From Nemophila menziesii (Eukaryota; Streptophyta; Magnoliopsida; Boraginales; Hydrophyllaceae), in the NCBI GenBank assembly GCA_029959085.1, contig JARWIR010000011.1, forward strand, positions 9,921,840-9,985,839: 64,000 nt of DNA, given 5' to 3'. Position 1 is the stretch's first letter; each line of letters opens with the position of its first letter. The notes below the pieces were generated by a model that did no database searches, was not told where the DNA came from, and saw nothing but the letters and a program-made list of their open reading frames with translations. Both the position numbers and the translations under genes were made by a program. Of the stretch, positions 9,941 to 23,700 are shown in pieces.

Positions 9941-11580
9941 ATGGCTGCTGTCATGGGTAGGAGTCACAGTGGAGACGGGAGGGGTAACGATCCCCCGAGG
10001 GGTCCTCCACGTTCGAATGCTGATTGTAACCAACCATCGGGTAATAAAAAATTCAATTAATGTTTATTTATTACTTAAGAAAATATGTAGTTACTAAATA
10101 TTTTTCACTAAAACAGGTGAACGTAAAAGAAGGAGACCGAAAGCTGCCACCTCTATCCGGACAGCTCAAGAGACCCTGAAGAGAGTCGGCTGGCCCATTC
10201 CAGTTGAGTTTTCTGTCATAGACGGCACCTGGAACTTCGTGGGCGAGTATAGCAAACACGTGGGTCAGGTGGCTGGTAATGCTGTTCGAGATGCTGTTCC
10301 CCCGTGCTACAAACAATGGTCAGATGTTCCCGACCATAACAAAGGGGTAATTTTGCAGCGACTTAATCAATTTTTTGATTTGGAGGAGTGGAGGAGGCGA
10401 GGCGATTGGCATGAGATTGTTAAGAGGTTGACTGCGATGACATCTGGAGCCTACAGGCGATACAAGTCGGATTTGAAGAACGACTACTACTACACGGGTG
10501 AAAATCCACCAGATGTTGACCCGGTGATTTGGGAGGCGACGAAGAAGATGTTTGATGACTTGGCGAAATAGGTAGAAAAAAATAATTTATTAATTATTTT
10601 ATACATTTTTTTTAATTAATTTTATAACTACTTCTTTTTTATTTGTAACAGAGTCAGGCTGATATAAACAAGAAGAATCGAGAGCAGCAGACAGTTCCGA
10701 GCAAGGCGGGGTCAAGGAACTGGTCACAGACCCGGGAGGTGATTATTGAGGTATAAGTTTTAAAAACTAAAATATAATTTAGTATTTAATTTAATTTAAT
10801 TGTTAACTAATTAAAATTTGTTACTGTATACTGTCCAGGGGAAGCTGAAGACGGTGACGAAAGAGCCGTTGACTTTTACAGATGACGAGACCCAGGAGGA
10901 GATGGAGCTTCCTCCTTTAAGCGGCTATTTCGACCACCTCTCCTATGATGCTGCTACAGATAGTTGGCGTGACCAGCGTTTGGAGAAAGCTAGTGTAAGT
11001 TTTTTTTTTTAAATTGATTTAAATTAATTTATTATTTTAAATTAATTTTTTTATTAATCTAATTTATTTTTAAATTGAAATCTAATTACAAGGTGTTCTC
11101 CGGGAGAAGATGAAGAAGAAGGTTGTGCAGGCCGGAGCGGAGGGTACTGAAGTTAGCATCCAGGAGCAGATGGATGCCATGCTCGAGACAATAATGGAGG
11201 TCCTACACCCACCCAAGACTAAATACTGGGTGCCTACCATTGGTCCGGTTCGGAAACGATCCAGGACTCCTACACAGCCGGACAGGGAGAACGATGAGCT
11301 GCTTAAGGCGGTTCTGGATGGGATGAACGAGTTTCGCGCGGCTCAAAATCTTCCACCTATACCAGATCCATCCTCCGCATCACCCGGGCCCACAGCTTCT
11401 TCTAGTCGGCTGAGTCAACCCCCGAGCATGGCAGAGACTCTCTTCGAGGCATTAAATGGGATGAGAATCGCCAATGGAATGCAGCCGATCAGCAAACCCG
11501 GGCCCACTAGACGAGATGAAGAGAGAGAAGATGAGGAGAGAAGAGGAGATGAAGAAGATCTAAATTTGAATGATGATTAA
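9941..11580 (+). CDS. CACTA second gene, Ptta/En/Spm-type (Transposase_24-like) protein
   Basis: Probable DNA-binding accessory protein of the CACTA element. Coding exons: 9941-10040 (MAAVMGRSHSGDGRG), 10117-10571, 10652-10750, 10839 to about 10991/10994, and about 11093 to 11580. The second exon has the family-typical RLNQFFDLEEWRRRGDW; the third and fourth have NKKNREQQTVPSKAGSRNW and LPPLSGYFDHLSYDAATDSW, matching the plant Ptta/En/Spm transposase family. The last exon has a helical KMKKKVVQAGAEG stretch, a Pro/Ser-rich linker and a highly acidic, arginine-rich tail. Two problems: an in-frame TAG lies directly before the 10572 donor, and the last splice keeps frame only with a GTGTAA donor at 10992 or an acceptor inside the exon. 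It may be non-functional. A non-coding first exon at about 9005-9095 is likely. Confidence 0.8.
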
Positions 11581-11880
11581 GTTATTTTTTTTTAATTTGG
11601 TTGGTTTGTATGTTTAAGACTTTATTTATTTCGGAATGTTTGACTTTGACTTGACTCGTTTGACGTTGACTTTATTTCAAGTTTAGTATTTGAATCGAAT
11701 TATCGTATTTATATGTATTTTTTGATTTTCATTTATTTATAATTTTGCATTATATTTAAAAGCAAAATAATAATAAAAAACTACAATTTAATAAAATAAA
11801 AAATAAAATTTAAATAAATAATAAAATTTAAATAAATATTAATTAAAAATAAAAATTTAAAAAAATATAAAAAACATGAA
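11581..11880. other. 3' flank of the second CACTA gene
   Basis: AT-rich sequence with a short TTGACTTTGACTTGACTCG cluster at about 11640-11670 that resembles the internal 20-bp array. No coding potential. The transcript end probably lies here, but I see no decisive polyadenylation signal. Confidence 0.5.
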
Positions 11881-12334
11881 TAGCGACGACGCGTGTCGTC
11901 GCTAAATATTAAATAATATAAATAAAAAATGATTTTCGATAAAATTAAAAAAAATTAAAAAACAAAATACGAATTATTAGCGACGACAATCTGTCGCTAA
12001 AAAGTTGTCGTTAATTAAATAAAAAAAAAGAAAAATTCAATTAATAAATTTTCGATGAAAAAATAAAGAAAAACTAATTAACAAATTAGCGACGGCGTGT
12101 TGTCGCTAATATGTCGTCGCTAATCTCTTAAATTCGCGACGCGCGCCCTCGTGGTTAAAACCCTGAGTAATTAGGGACGAAATCACTTTTTGTCGTCGCT
12201 ATTCACGGATTAGCGACGCCGGGATAGAGACGACCTGTTAGCGACGAAATTTCGTCGCGAAACAAAATTAGCGACAGAATCACCCGGATTCGCGACGACG
12301 CGTGTCGTCGCGAAACCAGGCGAATCCAGTAGTG
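11881..12334. repeat. 3' subterminal repeat region and terminal inverted repeat of the CACTA element
   Basis: Dense direct and inverted copies of GCGACGAC / GTCGTCGC alternate with AT-rich spacers and become tighter towards the end. The final bases GGCGAATCCAGTAGTG give the CACTA terminus on the complementary strand. The short palindromes GCGACGACGCGTGTCGTCGC at about 11883 and 12294 could fold into hairpins. Confidence 0.92.
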
Positions 12335-12471
12335 ATGTGTAAATTAAAGCTTTTGCATAGGGATGTAGGTAACTGGGTTTGCTATTCGTTGGCTGTTGAA
12401 ATGAAGATGGTCAACCCCCTACTAGAACAAAAATGTAGAATATTGAGTCTATTGGACTCAGCCTAATTCAT

Positions 12472-15400
12472 GACTGGAACACCGTGGATGTGTTTGGGGA
12501 ATTTTGAAAAATAACAAATAAAATCACTGAGTAATGTACCCAATACCCTCTATTGTTTGACAAATAGTAAAAAAATCCTTACAATATTAAAAGAGACAAA
12601 TACCTCATATGGTTTCCTAATTCGTGGCAACTCACCCCTTATACTAAATATAACATTAAAGATTATGTCATTGATTGCACCGAGTTGCACAAAGGTATAA
12701 TAAATAGTGGTGAGTTGTCACGAATTAGGGAATCATATGGAGTATTTAACATTTTAAAACCATTGGAAATATTTGGTATTTTAATCCTAAAACATTTAAC
12801 TATTTAAATAAGGGAAAAATAACAATTTCACAAATTCTATCAAATTTTCCAAACTAGCATTTGGGCAAGAATAAAAATTATCATTAAAAGAAGGTCTAAA
12901 TTGTATGTTTTGGAACTGAAAAAGAGTATTTTGCACTTTCCCTCAAACGAAGAATACTATTTACATATTAACCAACTAATTAAAACCCTAATTTTTCTTT
13001 GATCTCAGTCACTCCAAACAAGCATATTTTTTTTCAAATCAAACCGTGAAAACACCACGTAAACAATACTTTAACATCTTACATATTTGTTTCAAACATA
13101 TCGAAATTCAACAAATTTAAAACAATAAATTTTAACAAATACCTAATTTTTTACCCAACTCATAAGATATAACTCCCTAATTTAAAAAACAAACATTAAA
13201 ACCCATAAATTCAAAGAGCATAAGTTTTCAACATAATTCATTAGAAAATTTCCCAAAATATCACAAATTTAGACTATATTATAACTAGTTAAATAAAAAT
13301 AATGTGTCTTGGATGTGTACACACCTCCCTTTTTGAAGAGAAGAAATCATCGCAGTTTCATTCTAACACAATAAAATAAAATCTTTGGTGAAATTCAAAC
13401 ACTAACTAAAAAAAAAAAAAAAGCCTTAATTATTTGGCAAAAGAAAAAATAAATTTCTTATTTTGGCTAGCTTTCAGACATATAAATGTGTATATTTTGA
13501 CGATCGAGGTAATATTGTGAAAAATGTGTATTTGTAGAGTTAAGATTAAGAAATATGAGGATGGTACAGAAGGCAATAATGTAAATATTTTGAAATTTGG
13601 GGAGTCAACATTTAAAGATATTATTGACATAAAGTTCTATCTATAGGTGGGTAGGGCAATCAATACCTTTGAATATTATAAATATTTTAGTTACTCAACC
13701 CAACAAATATTTATTGTATTGCTATTTTTTTATTAATTTCTTTTAGTTCAATAGTATTAATTTAATTACTTTTTCCATTAATGTAATATTTGAATATTTC
13801 TTATTAATAAAAGAAAGATCAAGAGAATACAAATTATTTTTTTTTTTTGTTTTTTTTAAATTAAATAAAATTATTTTAATTAATATTAGTTTTCTTGCAT
13901 TTCTTTAAATTATTAGTTTTTAAGTTCTCCATATTAATATCATTTCAAAAGAAGTAAAATATTACATTTTAAAGTTTCCTAACCTATAATTTTGATATAT
14001 TATACTTTACGTAATATTAAAAAACATAATTTTTTTCATATAATTATTTGTACATTTATTTAAAATTCATATCCAGACATGGGTTTTTTTAATCTGTTAA
14101 TTTCTTTTCCTTTATTATTATTTTCATAATCCAAACAAAAATATTACTTTATTTTTCATTCTTTTAGTATATTTTATTTCTATTCTTTTTTCTAATTTTA
14201 ATAATATAAATAAAAATAAATTTATAATTGTACAATCAAATAAAAATAATTATTTTCTTATTATATCTCAGAGTCATATGACTTGGGTAAAATTTAATCT
14301 TGAGTTTGTTTAACATATTCATTAACTATGGTTGAGAGTGGATTTTTTATGTAAATGATAAAATAAGTTATTTAAAATTAAGATTAAGCGAAAAGTAAGA
14401 ATTTTAACTTTGTCGAGACAATTTGTGGCAAGCAAATAAGGGTCTAAACTTTTAGTTTTTGAACCAAGGGTGAACTTTAGGCAAACTGAATAGGTGTTCT
14501 TTGCACACAGGGATCATCTAGATTTTCGTATAAAAATACAACTAAGAGTTGAATCCTAAACCTCGTGGGTCTAAGCAATAGGATGAGAATAGACTAGAGA
14601 TATTGTATCCCTTAAAAAAAAGACGAGAAGGTTGCACCGATTGTGATATAAATAAGCTTAGATATGACATCAACCAATGACTGATTGATATTCAAAAGGT
14701 TGCACTAAATACTCTTAAAGTTCAAGTGAGGGAAGATGGAAACAACAATGAATCTAAGACCTTAGGAATTTTGTCAAATAAGATAGAAGTTCCATAGGAT
14801 TCCGAGCAGAAAATCAATGCAACATGATAACATTTAATGACCATCCAATAAAGGTGAGTGAAGATGAGATTTAAGAGGTGAAAAGAATTGAAGTGTCAAA
14901 CATGAGTACTTTTCTAAATACACCACATCTATTTCACATAAAATATCATTAGTGAAATATATAAAAAAAAATTCCAAATAATATGACAACATGTACTAGA
15001 AAATTTACCATCACTAATGAGAGAAGATAATTCATAGAGGTGTAATAATTGGGAAATTTGGGTATTCATTTATACTACATGGGTTATTGAGCAAACATTT
15101 GAAATATTAAACTTGAGCGTATCAGATGTGTTAATTAGGTAAGGTAGGGTGAGTTCTTATAGCCTACTTGCATATTTCATGTCCATTACTCCTTAACCAC
15201 ATCTTATATGATGTGTTTGAGTTAATCCTTATGATCCCGACCATGTGGTAGGTTACATATATAGAGATGTCTTAGGAGAGTTGGAATATAAAATATAACA
15301 CACATATCGACGACCATAATATAACCTATTCTTCTTGACATTATTTCATATAAATTATTTTGCATTATGAAACTAAAAATTTCTTAAGAATATATGATAT

Positions 15401-17492
15401 CACTAGCATATATTTTTTAAATTTATATTGGTAGTTATTATGCTATGATCTTTAGTTGTTAGTATCGTTTTTTGCTCTTCTACATTATGTTATATTATTT
15501 ACTTATTGAAATATTTGTCCCATTTTGTAGTTACATAGTCGGGATGAATATGATTTAACTTTTAGGCTATTAGATGATGTATCTACATTTATGGTTATAT
15601 TTAGTATATCTGATACAATATTTAACATGACTTTTTGGTGAAATATTGAATGAAATCTGGGTGATTTTCCTGATTTATGTCTTTGTGATGGTATAGAGTC
15701 ATTAAGTATTTTGGGATATTAATATGATTTGAGAACTGTAGATAAGAACAGAGTCGTGATTTGATATGGAATGACATAATACATGGATACAAGATCTTTG
15801 AGCACATAAAAAGAAACACACCCCAAGAAGCTCGGGTCAAAGATGGGATAGCTAAAGAAGCAATGATAAAATTTTAGGGCAATGTCTAGATTTAAATTTC
15901 AATTAAATAGAAGGGGAAAGATTATTTATATGAAAAAAATATTATGTTTTTTTATATTATATGAAAGTATTATATATTAAAATTATAAGTTAGGAAATTT
16001 TAGAAAGTAATATTTCCTTTCCTTTGAAATGATCTTAATATTGTAAATTTAAAAACAAAAAAATTATAAGATTTCATGAAAAATGAAATTAATGAAATTA
16101 ATGAAATTATGTTTCTTTAATTTTTTTATATTAAAAAAATAATAATAACTTATAATCTCATCATCTTTTCCTTTTATTTAATAATAGATATTCAAATAAT
16201 ACATTAATGAAAAAGATAACGAAATTAATACCTTTGACCCAAAAAGAAAAAAAAGAAAAAAAAGCAATACAATAAATATTTGTTGGGTTGTACGAATTAT
16301 TAAAATGTTCAAAATATTCAAATGCATTTGGTTGACCTACCCATCTAATTTAGATATAACTCTATGTCAATAGATCGCACATTTAACCCTATAAATACAC
16401 TCTTTCCACATGTTACCTCAATCGTAAAAATATAGACATTTATATGTTTGAAAACTAGTAGTCAAAATATGAATTAGGATATAGTCTTTCCTTTTCCAAA
16501 TAATTACGACTTTTGTTTTCTTTCAATTACTGTTTGAATTTCACAAAAGGTGTTAGTTTAGTGTGTTAGAATACAACCATGGTGATTTCTTCTCTTCATG
16601 TTGTGAGGTAGGCTTTGTCTCTACTTTATTTACTCATCCAGATACATTTTTTCATTTAACAAATTCTATTATAAAATATAGTGTAAACTTGAGAGCTTTA
16701 GGATTTATTATAATTATTTATGTTGAAAGCTCATATTGTTTGAATTCATGGTTTTTAATGATTTTTTTTCAAAATTAGGTATTTTTGATCTTATGAATTA
16801 GGTAAAAAGTTAGGTCTTTGTTTAAATTGATTTCTTTAGGTTTGTTGAATTTCCACATATTAATTTTTGGAAACAAATCTATAAGATGCTGAATTTTGTG
16901 TCCCTTAATGTGGTGTTTTCAAGGCTTTGATTTGAAAAATTATGTTTTTTTGTAGGGACATATGAAATTTTTTTAGGGTTTTAACTGATTGGCTTATATG
17001 TAAAGAGCACCCATCTATTTAAGGGAAAGTACAATATACCTTTTTTAGTTCCAAAACTCGCAATTTAGACCTTCTTTTAATGATTATTTTCATTCTTACC
17101 CAAATGCTTGTTCAAAAAGTTAGATAGAATTTGTGAAATTATTATTTTTCCCTTATTTAAATTGTTAAATGATTTAGGATAAAATACCAAATTACCCCGT
17201 ATGGTTTAAAAAAGTATAAATACCCCTTATGTTTCTTTAACGTATGATAACTCACCACTATTTTTGATAACTCTGTGCAACTCGGTGCAACCAATCATAT
17301 AAGATTTAGTGTTATATTGAGTACAAGAGGTGAGTTTCCATGAGTTAGGAGACCATAGGAGTTATTTGTCCCTTTTAATATTGTAGGAAGTTTTTTACTC
17401 TTTGATAAACCATAGAAGGTATTTGGTATATTACCTAATTATATATTTCTTTCTTTTTAAAAGTTCCCAAACAAATCCATGGTGTTCCTGTC
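12472..17492. mobile_element. Long-inverted-repeat DNA element A, copy 1
   Basis: About 1.5 kb at the left (12472-14000) matches in inverted orientation about 1.5 kb at the right (15960-17492), with visible divergence. Both ends read GACWGGAACACCRTGGATKT going inward. The roughly 2 kb centre has no recognisable transposase, so the element is non-autonomous and foldback-like. I found no clear target-site duplication, which leaves the superfamily open; the initial G and long arms fit Mutator-like elements but are not proof. It sits between the CACTA 3' end and the broken 3' end of the Argonaute pseudogene. Confidence 0.82.
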
Positions 17493-17739
17493 ATCGATCA
17501 GTATTTTTTGTTACTCATATAGATGTAATTTGAATTTTAGTTTAAATGATCACTATATTTTTGCAAATATAATATCTTTTTATGAATTATTTTTACTATA
17601 TATTAATGTACATATTTATTAATTTTAACATTGTTTTATATTTTTTCATTTTTGTATAGATAATCTAATTAAGAGGTATGATGTTTACTGTTTGCGACAG
17701 AAATATGATCGATGTTCATAACATTTCAAATAAAATATC

Positions 17740-20713
17740 AATGATTTTCATCTTTTGTGGCTGTGTACGAACTGCATGCAGCTCGATAGCGAGATATGAG
17801 AGGCCACTCCAGTGAGCTCACAACCATGGAAACTGATGGAACATCACGGCTAGGAGAACCTTTTATAATGCTTGACAGTCAATAGTGAATTAATACCACC
17901 CATCTGCAAAGTACAACAATCTATCAATTGTACACAACCATATAATACGTTAATAGAAAATGGAAAAAGTTAACTCACATTTGCGTTTATTTTGAGTAGC
18001 AAATAGGTTAGGTATTGATCGTTGAACTTTTCTGTTACAATGCATTGTGTAGGAATCCCAAGCTCTAATAGCATTTTCCGCTTCCATGGACCATAGATAT
18101 CTAAATGCTTTCTCTTTGAAAGTATGCATGGGATAAATTATTGTAGTTCTTTAAACTAGGGTTGTATAAGTTTCACAGCATGAACAGGAAGAGTAGTACA
18201 CTGCAAAAAAGGATCCAATACAATTACATAAAAATTAGATTAAGAATTATGATAAAGTATTAAAAGAGAACACTTACAATTCCTTTCTTTTTTCCACAAG
18301 TGATAAGTTTACTAATCCGTCTATGCGTGTGAACTCTAAATGAAAAGTTGACTACTCCCCAAACATCAATACTTGCCAGTTTTCTCTGCATATGTAAAGT
18401 CTTAATTTATGTTACAAATTGCATATTGTGAAAGAAAGGAGAAGAGAAAAGAAAAGAAAAGAAAGGAAAAGAAAAGAAAAAGAGAAGAAATTTTCTACCT
18501 TATTGTTAAAGTTCATTCTTCTATTTTTCGACAAACTCTGTCCTCTCCATTGCCTGCTATAAGCTGGGTATATTGAAACTTGTTTTTAGTAAATAAATAT
18601 ATACAACAATTCTATATTTTCATAGAAGAAGAGCTTACTTTGGGTGCCGGAAGAACACGACCTTCTGCTGTAGTGAATTTTGAGCTGTTCGAGATTCCAG
18701 CAGACTTGGAAAGAAAATCATTGTTATAGTTGTTATTGTTCAACCCCTCAGTCAATTTTGTTTGAAACATCTACACAAGTGAAGCTCTCTGGATACTACT
18801 GGATAAATTCTTGGTATAGTGTTGGAGTGAAACCAGTGAACACAGCTACGAAGAAATTATTACTACTCGTTCCTATATTTTAAATATACCAGATTTAGCA
18901 ACCTAGTTACAAAATTACGTCAATTGGAATATATACATGATGCTTTCCTTTGCCCACATCTATGCATGGAAAATCGCCGGAAAATCGCAATGGTATCTTC
19001 ATATACTGAACAAAGAAATCATATACTGAAATATTACTGGAAGAATATTCTCTCTTAAATGAGAACTTATATATATTAGACAACATTACAAGTTCAAAGT
19101 CTCGCCTTATAAAAATTATTCAAATTTTTCAGTTTATAGGTATTGAGCATGTAAAAGTCATATATAATGTATAAGATAACTCCTTAAAAAGAGCTTAAAC
19201 TTTTAGAAGAATCGGTTGTCTAACATGGTATTAGAAAAAGATCACAGATTTGAAGCTTAACCTTTTAGAAGAATTGATTGTCTAACAATAGATAATAGTA
19301 ATACATTTCCTCTATGCAAGCTCCCTGACTCAAACCAAGGTATTTTAAATTCCCTATTTGTAGGAGACAGTCGTGATACATGGATTATTCGGCACTCCTT
19401 TGGCCTGTAAAAGGAGGATCATTAGTAATTAGTTCATAATTTAACATACAGTTAAGTATTTTTTACCTTTGTCCAATCAATTTGGTAAGGATCTAGAACC
19501 TTTTGATTTGTAATTATAAAATCAATAAATGGTCCTGGTTTTAAAATCATTGTTGTTGATACATCTGTATAAATTAAGGAAAATAGAACCATTACGTCGT
19601 TAGAGAATTGAAAATTGGATAAATATATTGGAAATAGAATCTTACCAATATTTAGTTAACGGCCTCCTTGATATGCACGGACACTAGAATGAAATCCACG
19701 GCATCCAGTCACCACAGACCCTAAATGAGATTGGAGTACGAGAAGACATCCCCTGTATAGAAAATATGGACATAAATTCTACACACGATTTTAAAATCTA
19801 GAGCCGATTCTCTTATTGTTAATTTTTTGTGATAAATTAGCAGTTTTCATTGAAATTCATCTGTCTTAAAGAAAATATAAGACATGAAATTGCAGACAAG
19901 TACTCCTACTGTCTAAAACATCAAAATGCACCTGAATACAAGAAATTCTTACTGTTTGGCAGCATTTTGTCTAAGAATTATGTCCAAATCTCTCACGGGC
20001 TCGTAATGACGATCAGAATCTTAGGCACAATGTGCATTTGTAATATCTTGCATGATATTTGAGCAGCATAGCAAAATTCCACTCTATATGTCTTTGACCT
20101 TGATGGTTGTCTACAACTTATCATATCACCATGTCATGGGCTTCCACCATCCCACTTTCCATTTTACTGAAAATAATATGAACTTGTTAGAAATTCGAAT
20201 AAAATATTTTCTTTGAAAGTTTAGAAACAGCAATGCCTGTTCGGAGCATGCTTTTTAATCATAACTATAAACTCAAGCTTGTTATTTGACAGAGGACTAA
20301 GAGAATAAGAGTTATTCTCACCAGCATAAGCGATGAATTTCTCATTGATTTCATGCCCGTAAGTTTCTTTGAATTTGTCCATCACTTTCCTACAAACACC
20401 TTTTACCTCCACCTGATGTCCATCTTCATAACACGTGAAAATATGAGCAATAGATTTTAAAGGTGAATTAGTTTCTCAAACGGCCAAATTTAAATGTACT
20501 TACATTGGACTTGAAAAAGCTTCAATCAATTCTTGCTTCCGAGACATTGAAATTATTAGTAAGCAGCTGAATCTTATATCTCTTTTTGCCAAGATTGCGC
20601 CTTTCCATTTGTAGGGGCTTATTAATATCAATTTTCTTTGGACCAAGATCCGATAAAACAATTGTTGGAGGCTTTGCTAGTGTCTTTGATTCCTTTTCTC
20701 CTTTAAATCCCAT
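17740..20713 (-). pseudogene. AGO4/6/9-clade Argonaute pseudogene, copy 2 (longer)
   Basis: Same pseudogene as 1-2237, but here three further exons are visible on the minus strand. Exons in order: 20506-20713, about 20219-20436, 19953-20131, 19646-19752, 19467-19564, 19316-19404, 18639-18876, 18499-18563, 18278-18385 (VVNFSFRVHTHRRISKLI), 17979-18200 (MID domain: YGPWKRKMLLELGIPTQCIV, NDQYLTYLLLKINAN) and about 17740-17903 (start of PIWI: GGINSLLTV, RDVPSV, SSLEWPLISRYRA). In the last exon the segment that should hold the GMDVSHG motif, with the first catalytic Asp, is deleted. No later PIWI exons are seen before a long-inverted-repeat element begins at 17492. The nonsense changes checked in copy 1 are also here, so the gene died before it was duplicated. 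Confidence 0.92.
18431..18492. repeat. GAAAA-rich purine tract
   Basis: A run of (G)AAAA/GGAAAA units inside the Argonaute pseudogene, between the exons at 18278-18385 and 18499-18563. Its last bases are the first bases of the window, which confirms that the first duplicated copy extends upstream. Confidence 0.8.
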
Positions 20714-23700
20714 TATTTATCAACCTGATGAGAACCCTAGAATTTACAACTATAAAAGAAAATTTGATATAAGAACATTATCATAGAGTTTTTTATTCAA
20801 GTATTCAATATGTTAAAAACTATTGAATTCCTAAGTGGATGTTGAAATTATTTTTTATTAATGGTCTAAAACTGTATATGTTATTGTTTCGGATATGTAA
20901 GAAATAAGGGTTGTTAACCCATTGTTTTAATTTTTTAAATGTATTGTTATTCCTATGATTTTGTATTGTCACATTAAATAATAAGCTGGATTATGTGGGA
21001 TGCAAGTAGGTTCCTAAAAGCTCTACAAAAATATGATACAAAGGAAAAGAATAATAGGCATGTGCAATAATAATACCACATATAAAGCATGACCTAGGAT
21101 CTAAATTATCTACCATATAGGCTATTATTTCTGTGATTTCATTAGTCCATATACGGTCTTTGTTAAATCATCAAACTGTAAGGTTATCCGTACATCATCG
21201 GAATCCTAGTACAAACATTTTTTGTTAGAGAGAGAAGGAACGAAAGAGGAAGTATGTAGCAAGGAAATGTAGGCAAGTTGTCAAAACAACCACCAAGCCT
21301 CATTTTCATCCCTCCATTTTAGTTTATTTTAACACATAGTGTAAATTTAATATCTTAAAATATAATTTACTACCTGATAAAAAATGAAAATATAATTGGA
21401 TAAGTATATATATGTAAGTTTACTTTGTAAGGCTGGCTGCCTATTCAAGAAACCAAAGATATACATTCTAGATTGGTTTAACTAAGCTTGGTCAATGAAA
21501 ACTACACATATTGACACTCCTATAGAAATCAATATGAAAAAACTACATGACGAAGGAAATTTTTTATATGATTCTACCTTATATTAGATTTTGGTTGGTA
21601 ATTTGATCTTTCTAACCATCACTTTTATTTTGCTAACACAAAAACATATACAAATTTCAAATAATTTTTACCTATATGGGGTTCGATTATTCATTGTATT
21701 ACTAGTGCACATATATATGTGGGATATTCTACACTTCTAATAATTTCTTGTATCTATCATATGATTATACGAATTGTGGATGTCTTAAAAACAGTATATA
21801 TTTAGGAACAAGATGGAGTGTATTTTTTGGAGTTGAATTATATCTCATAAAGGAAAGAAATAATATTATATCTTCAAGTCATCTAAAAAATTAGGAATCT
21901 GTGCGGTATCTATGACATGCTCTAATATTATTTGGTTATGTAGATTTCTTATAAAATTTGTTATTCCACAAGTTACCCAAATCAATTACATATTGAGAGT
22001 ACTCGCATAATCCAGAATATATATAAATTGCTTCTCACTTGAAAGACCTTTGATTACCAACTCATCACACTCCCACATATATATACACGTTGGGGAATCA
22101 CAATTATGGTAACCAAGTAAATAATATATAGATTGTTTTTTTGTTACTTGGAAGAGCCATTTTTTGGACTCGGTGTTATTGACACGGTTCGAACCTATAC
22201 CATCTAGATGAATGAACAAGGGCGCTAGCCAGTTAAACTAACCCCAACTAGTTATACATATTGTTTCTATTCCATACCAATAATACATGAAACATACAAT
22301 TATATTATTATAATATTTTCTTTCCTAACAATTGCATTAAATGAGAATTAAAAAATATATAAGATTATATATTGAATGAAAATAATCCCATAAGTCTTGG
22401 ACATTAATATCTTGTCTTGAATAGATTGTGGTTGATTTCATTTTTTTATTTCCTAATCATTCACCCTCCAGATAGTCGTTCCTTCAAATATGACTTGATT
22501 TTTACATAGTGATATCGATGAATTTCATGTGATAGTTATTTGGTGAAAGAACTCGCAAGTTGATCATCTGAATGTAAATAAGATACTCCAAGTTCATTTC
22601 TTTCTACTTGATCCCGTATAAATTAGAAGGCGATGACTACTTGTTTCATATATACTAGACTAAAGTAAAAAAATCAAGAATATAAAATTTTGGTTGAATA
22701 ATATTACATAAAATGGTAGGTGGATTAAAAATAGGGACTTCTAGCTGTTGAAGTATCTGTTGAATTCAATAGTTGTCGAAGCAAAAAATGATATTTTTCT
22801 TTGTTTGACGAGCGTTCGATTATTCGTTGACTTTTTGCAGATCAACTTATCAAGGAAGATCTGAACTTTAAGAGATCAGTGTTGCATGTCGGTTATCTAA
22901 GTGAAAGTTCTAATCAACATAAGAGTAGAAACCAAGAGTGGCACTAGTTTGTTTGTTAAGCAAGACTCCATGTGATAATGTTAGATAAGGTACACAAGAA
23001 CGCGTTATATAGCGTTACAATGAGTATCATATGGAACATGCATAAACTAGTGTGTATGTTATTGATTAAAAGACATCTGGTTGGGTATGAACGAGAGACT
23101 GAAGAGCGCCTACAACCTGGTTATATTATGTATTATCAATCGAAGGACTTCCATCTTCAAGATTAAAAAGCATGGATCAAATATTAGACATATAACTACT
23201 TTAGCTATAGAAATTTAGAATTTGACAGAAGCTCCATAATATATGTTTTGAGATTATAGGATTTTAGTTGACACCAACAAAATTATCAAAAGTACGTAGA
23301 TCCATTAAAAATAACTTTCATGAAGGCCAGAGTATTGCTACATGTAAAAATAATATCATTGAAATTGACATTTTACAAGATGGAAGTGATGCATTATTGT
23401 GGGAGATGACGAATCTCAATAAGATGGATAATGTAAGAGGTATACTATACGCTCGATGTACTTTAGATTGTAGATGTTTATATTTAATTTACATATATGA
23501 TTATGAAACTGTTTGTCAATAAAGCGAGAAGGTTATAATGTATAAACATCTTCAAATAGAGCACAATATATCATAGTACATGAAGAGAAGGGTAAAGACT
23601 TTTCTAAGTTAAAAATTAGAGCATAGTACATGAGAAATGGTAGTAAATTAATTGAACAGACTGAACGTGGCTTGTAATCGATTGCGGGGAGATTATGTAA

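Larger units (their letters stand above)
5352..12334 (+). mobile_element. CACTA (En/Spm-type) DNA transposon, 5'-truncated
   Basis: The element contains a TNP2-type transposase gene, an internal repeat-rich regulatory region, a second gene of the Ptta/En/Spm type and a 3' subterminal repeat region. It ends ...CGAATCCAGTAGTG at 12334, which on the other strand starts CACTACTGGATTCG, the expected CACTA terminus. There is no matching CACTA terminus on the left: the transposase simply begins mid-gene at 5352, exactly where the segmental duplication stops. The 5' end was therefore lost to the duplication breakpoint, not by transposition, and the element cannot move by itself. Confidence 0.93.

Noticed and set aside
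12472..17492. Assigning the element to the Mutator superfamily
   Set aside because: No 9-bp target duplication was found and there is no transposase; kept as unclassified.
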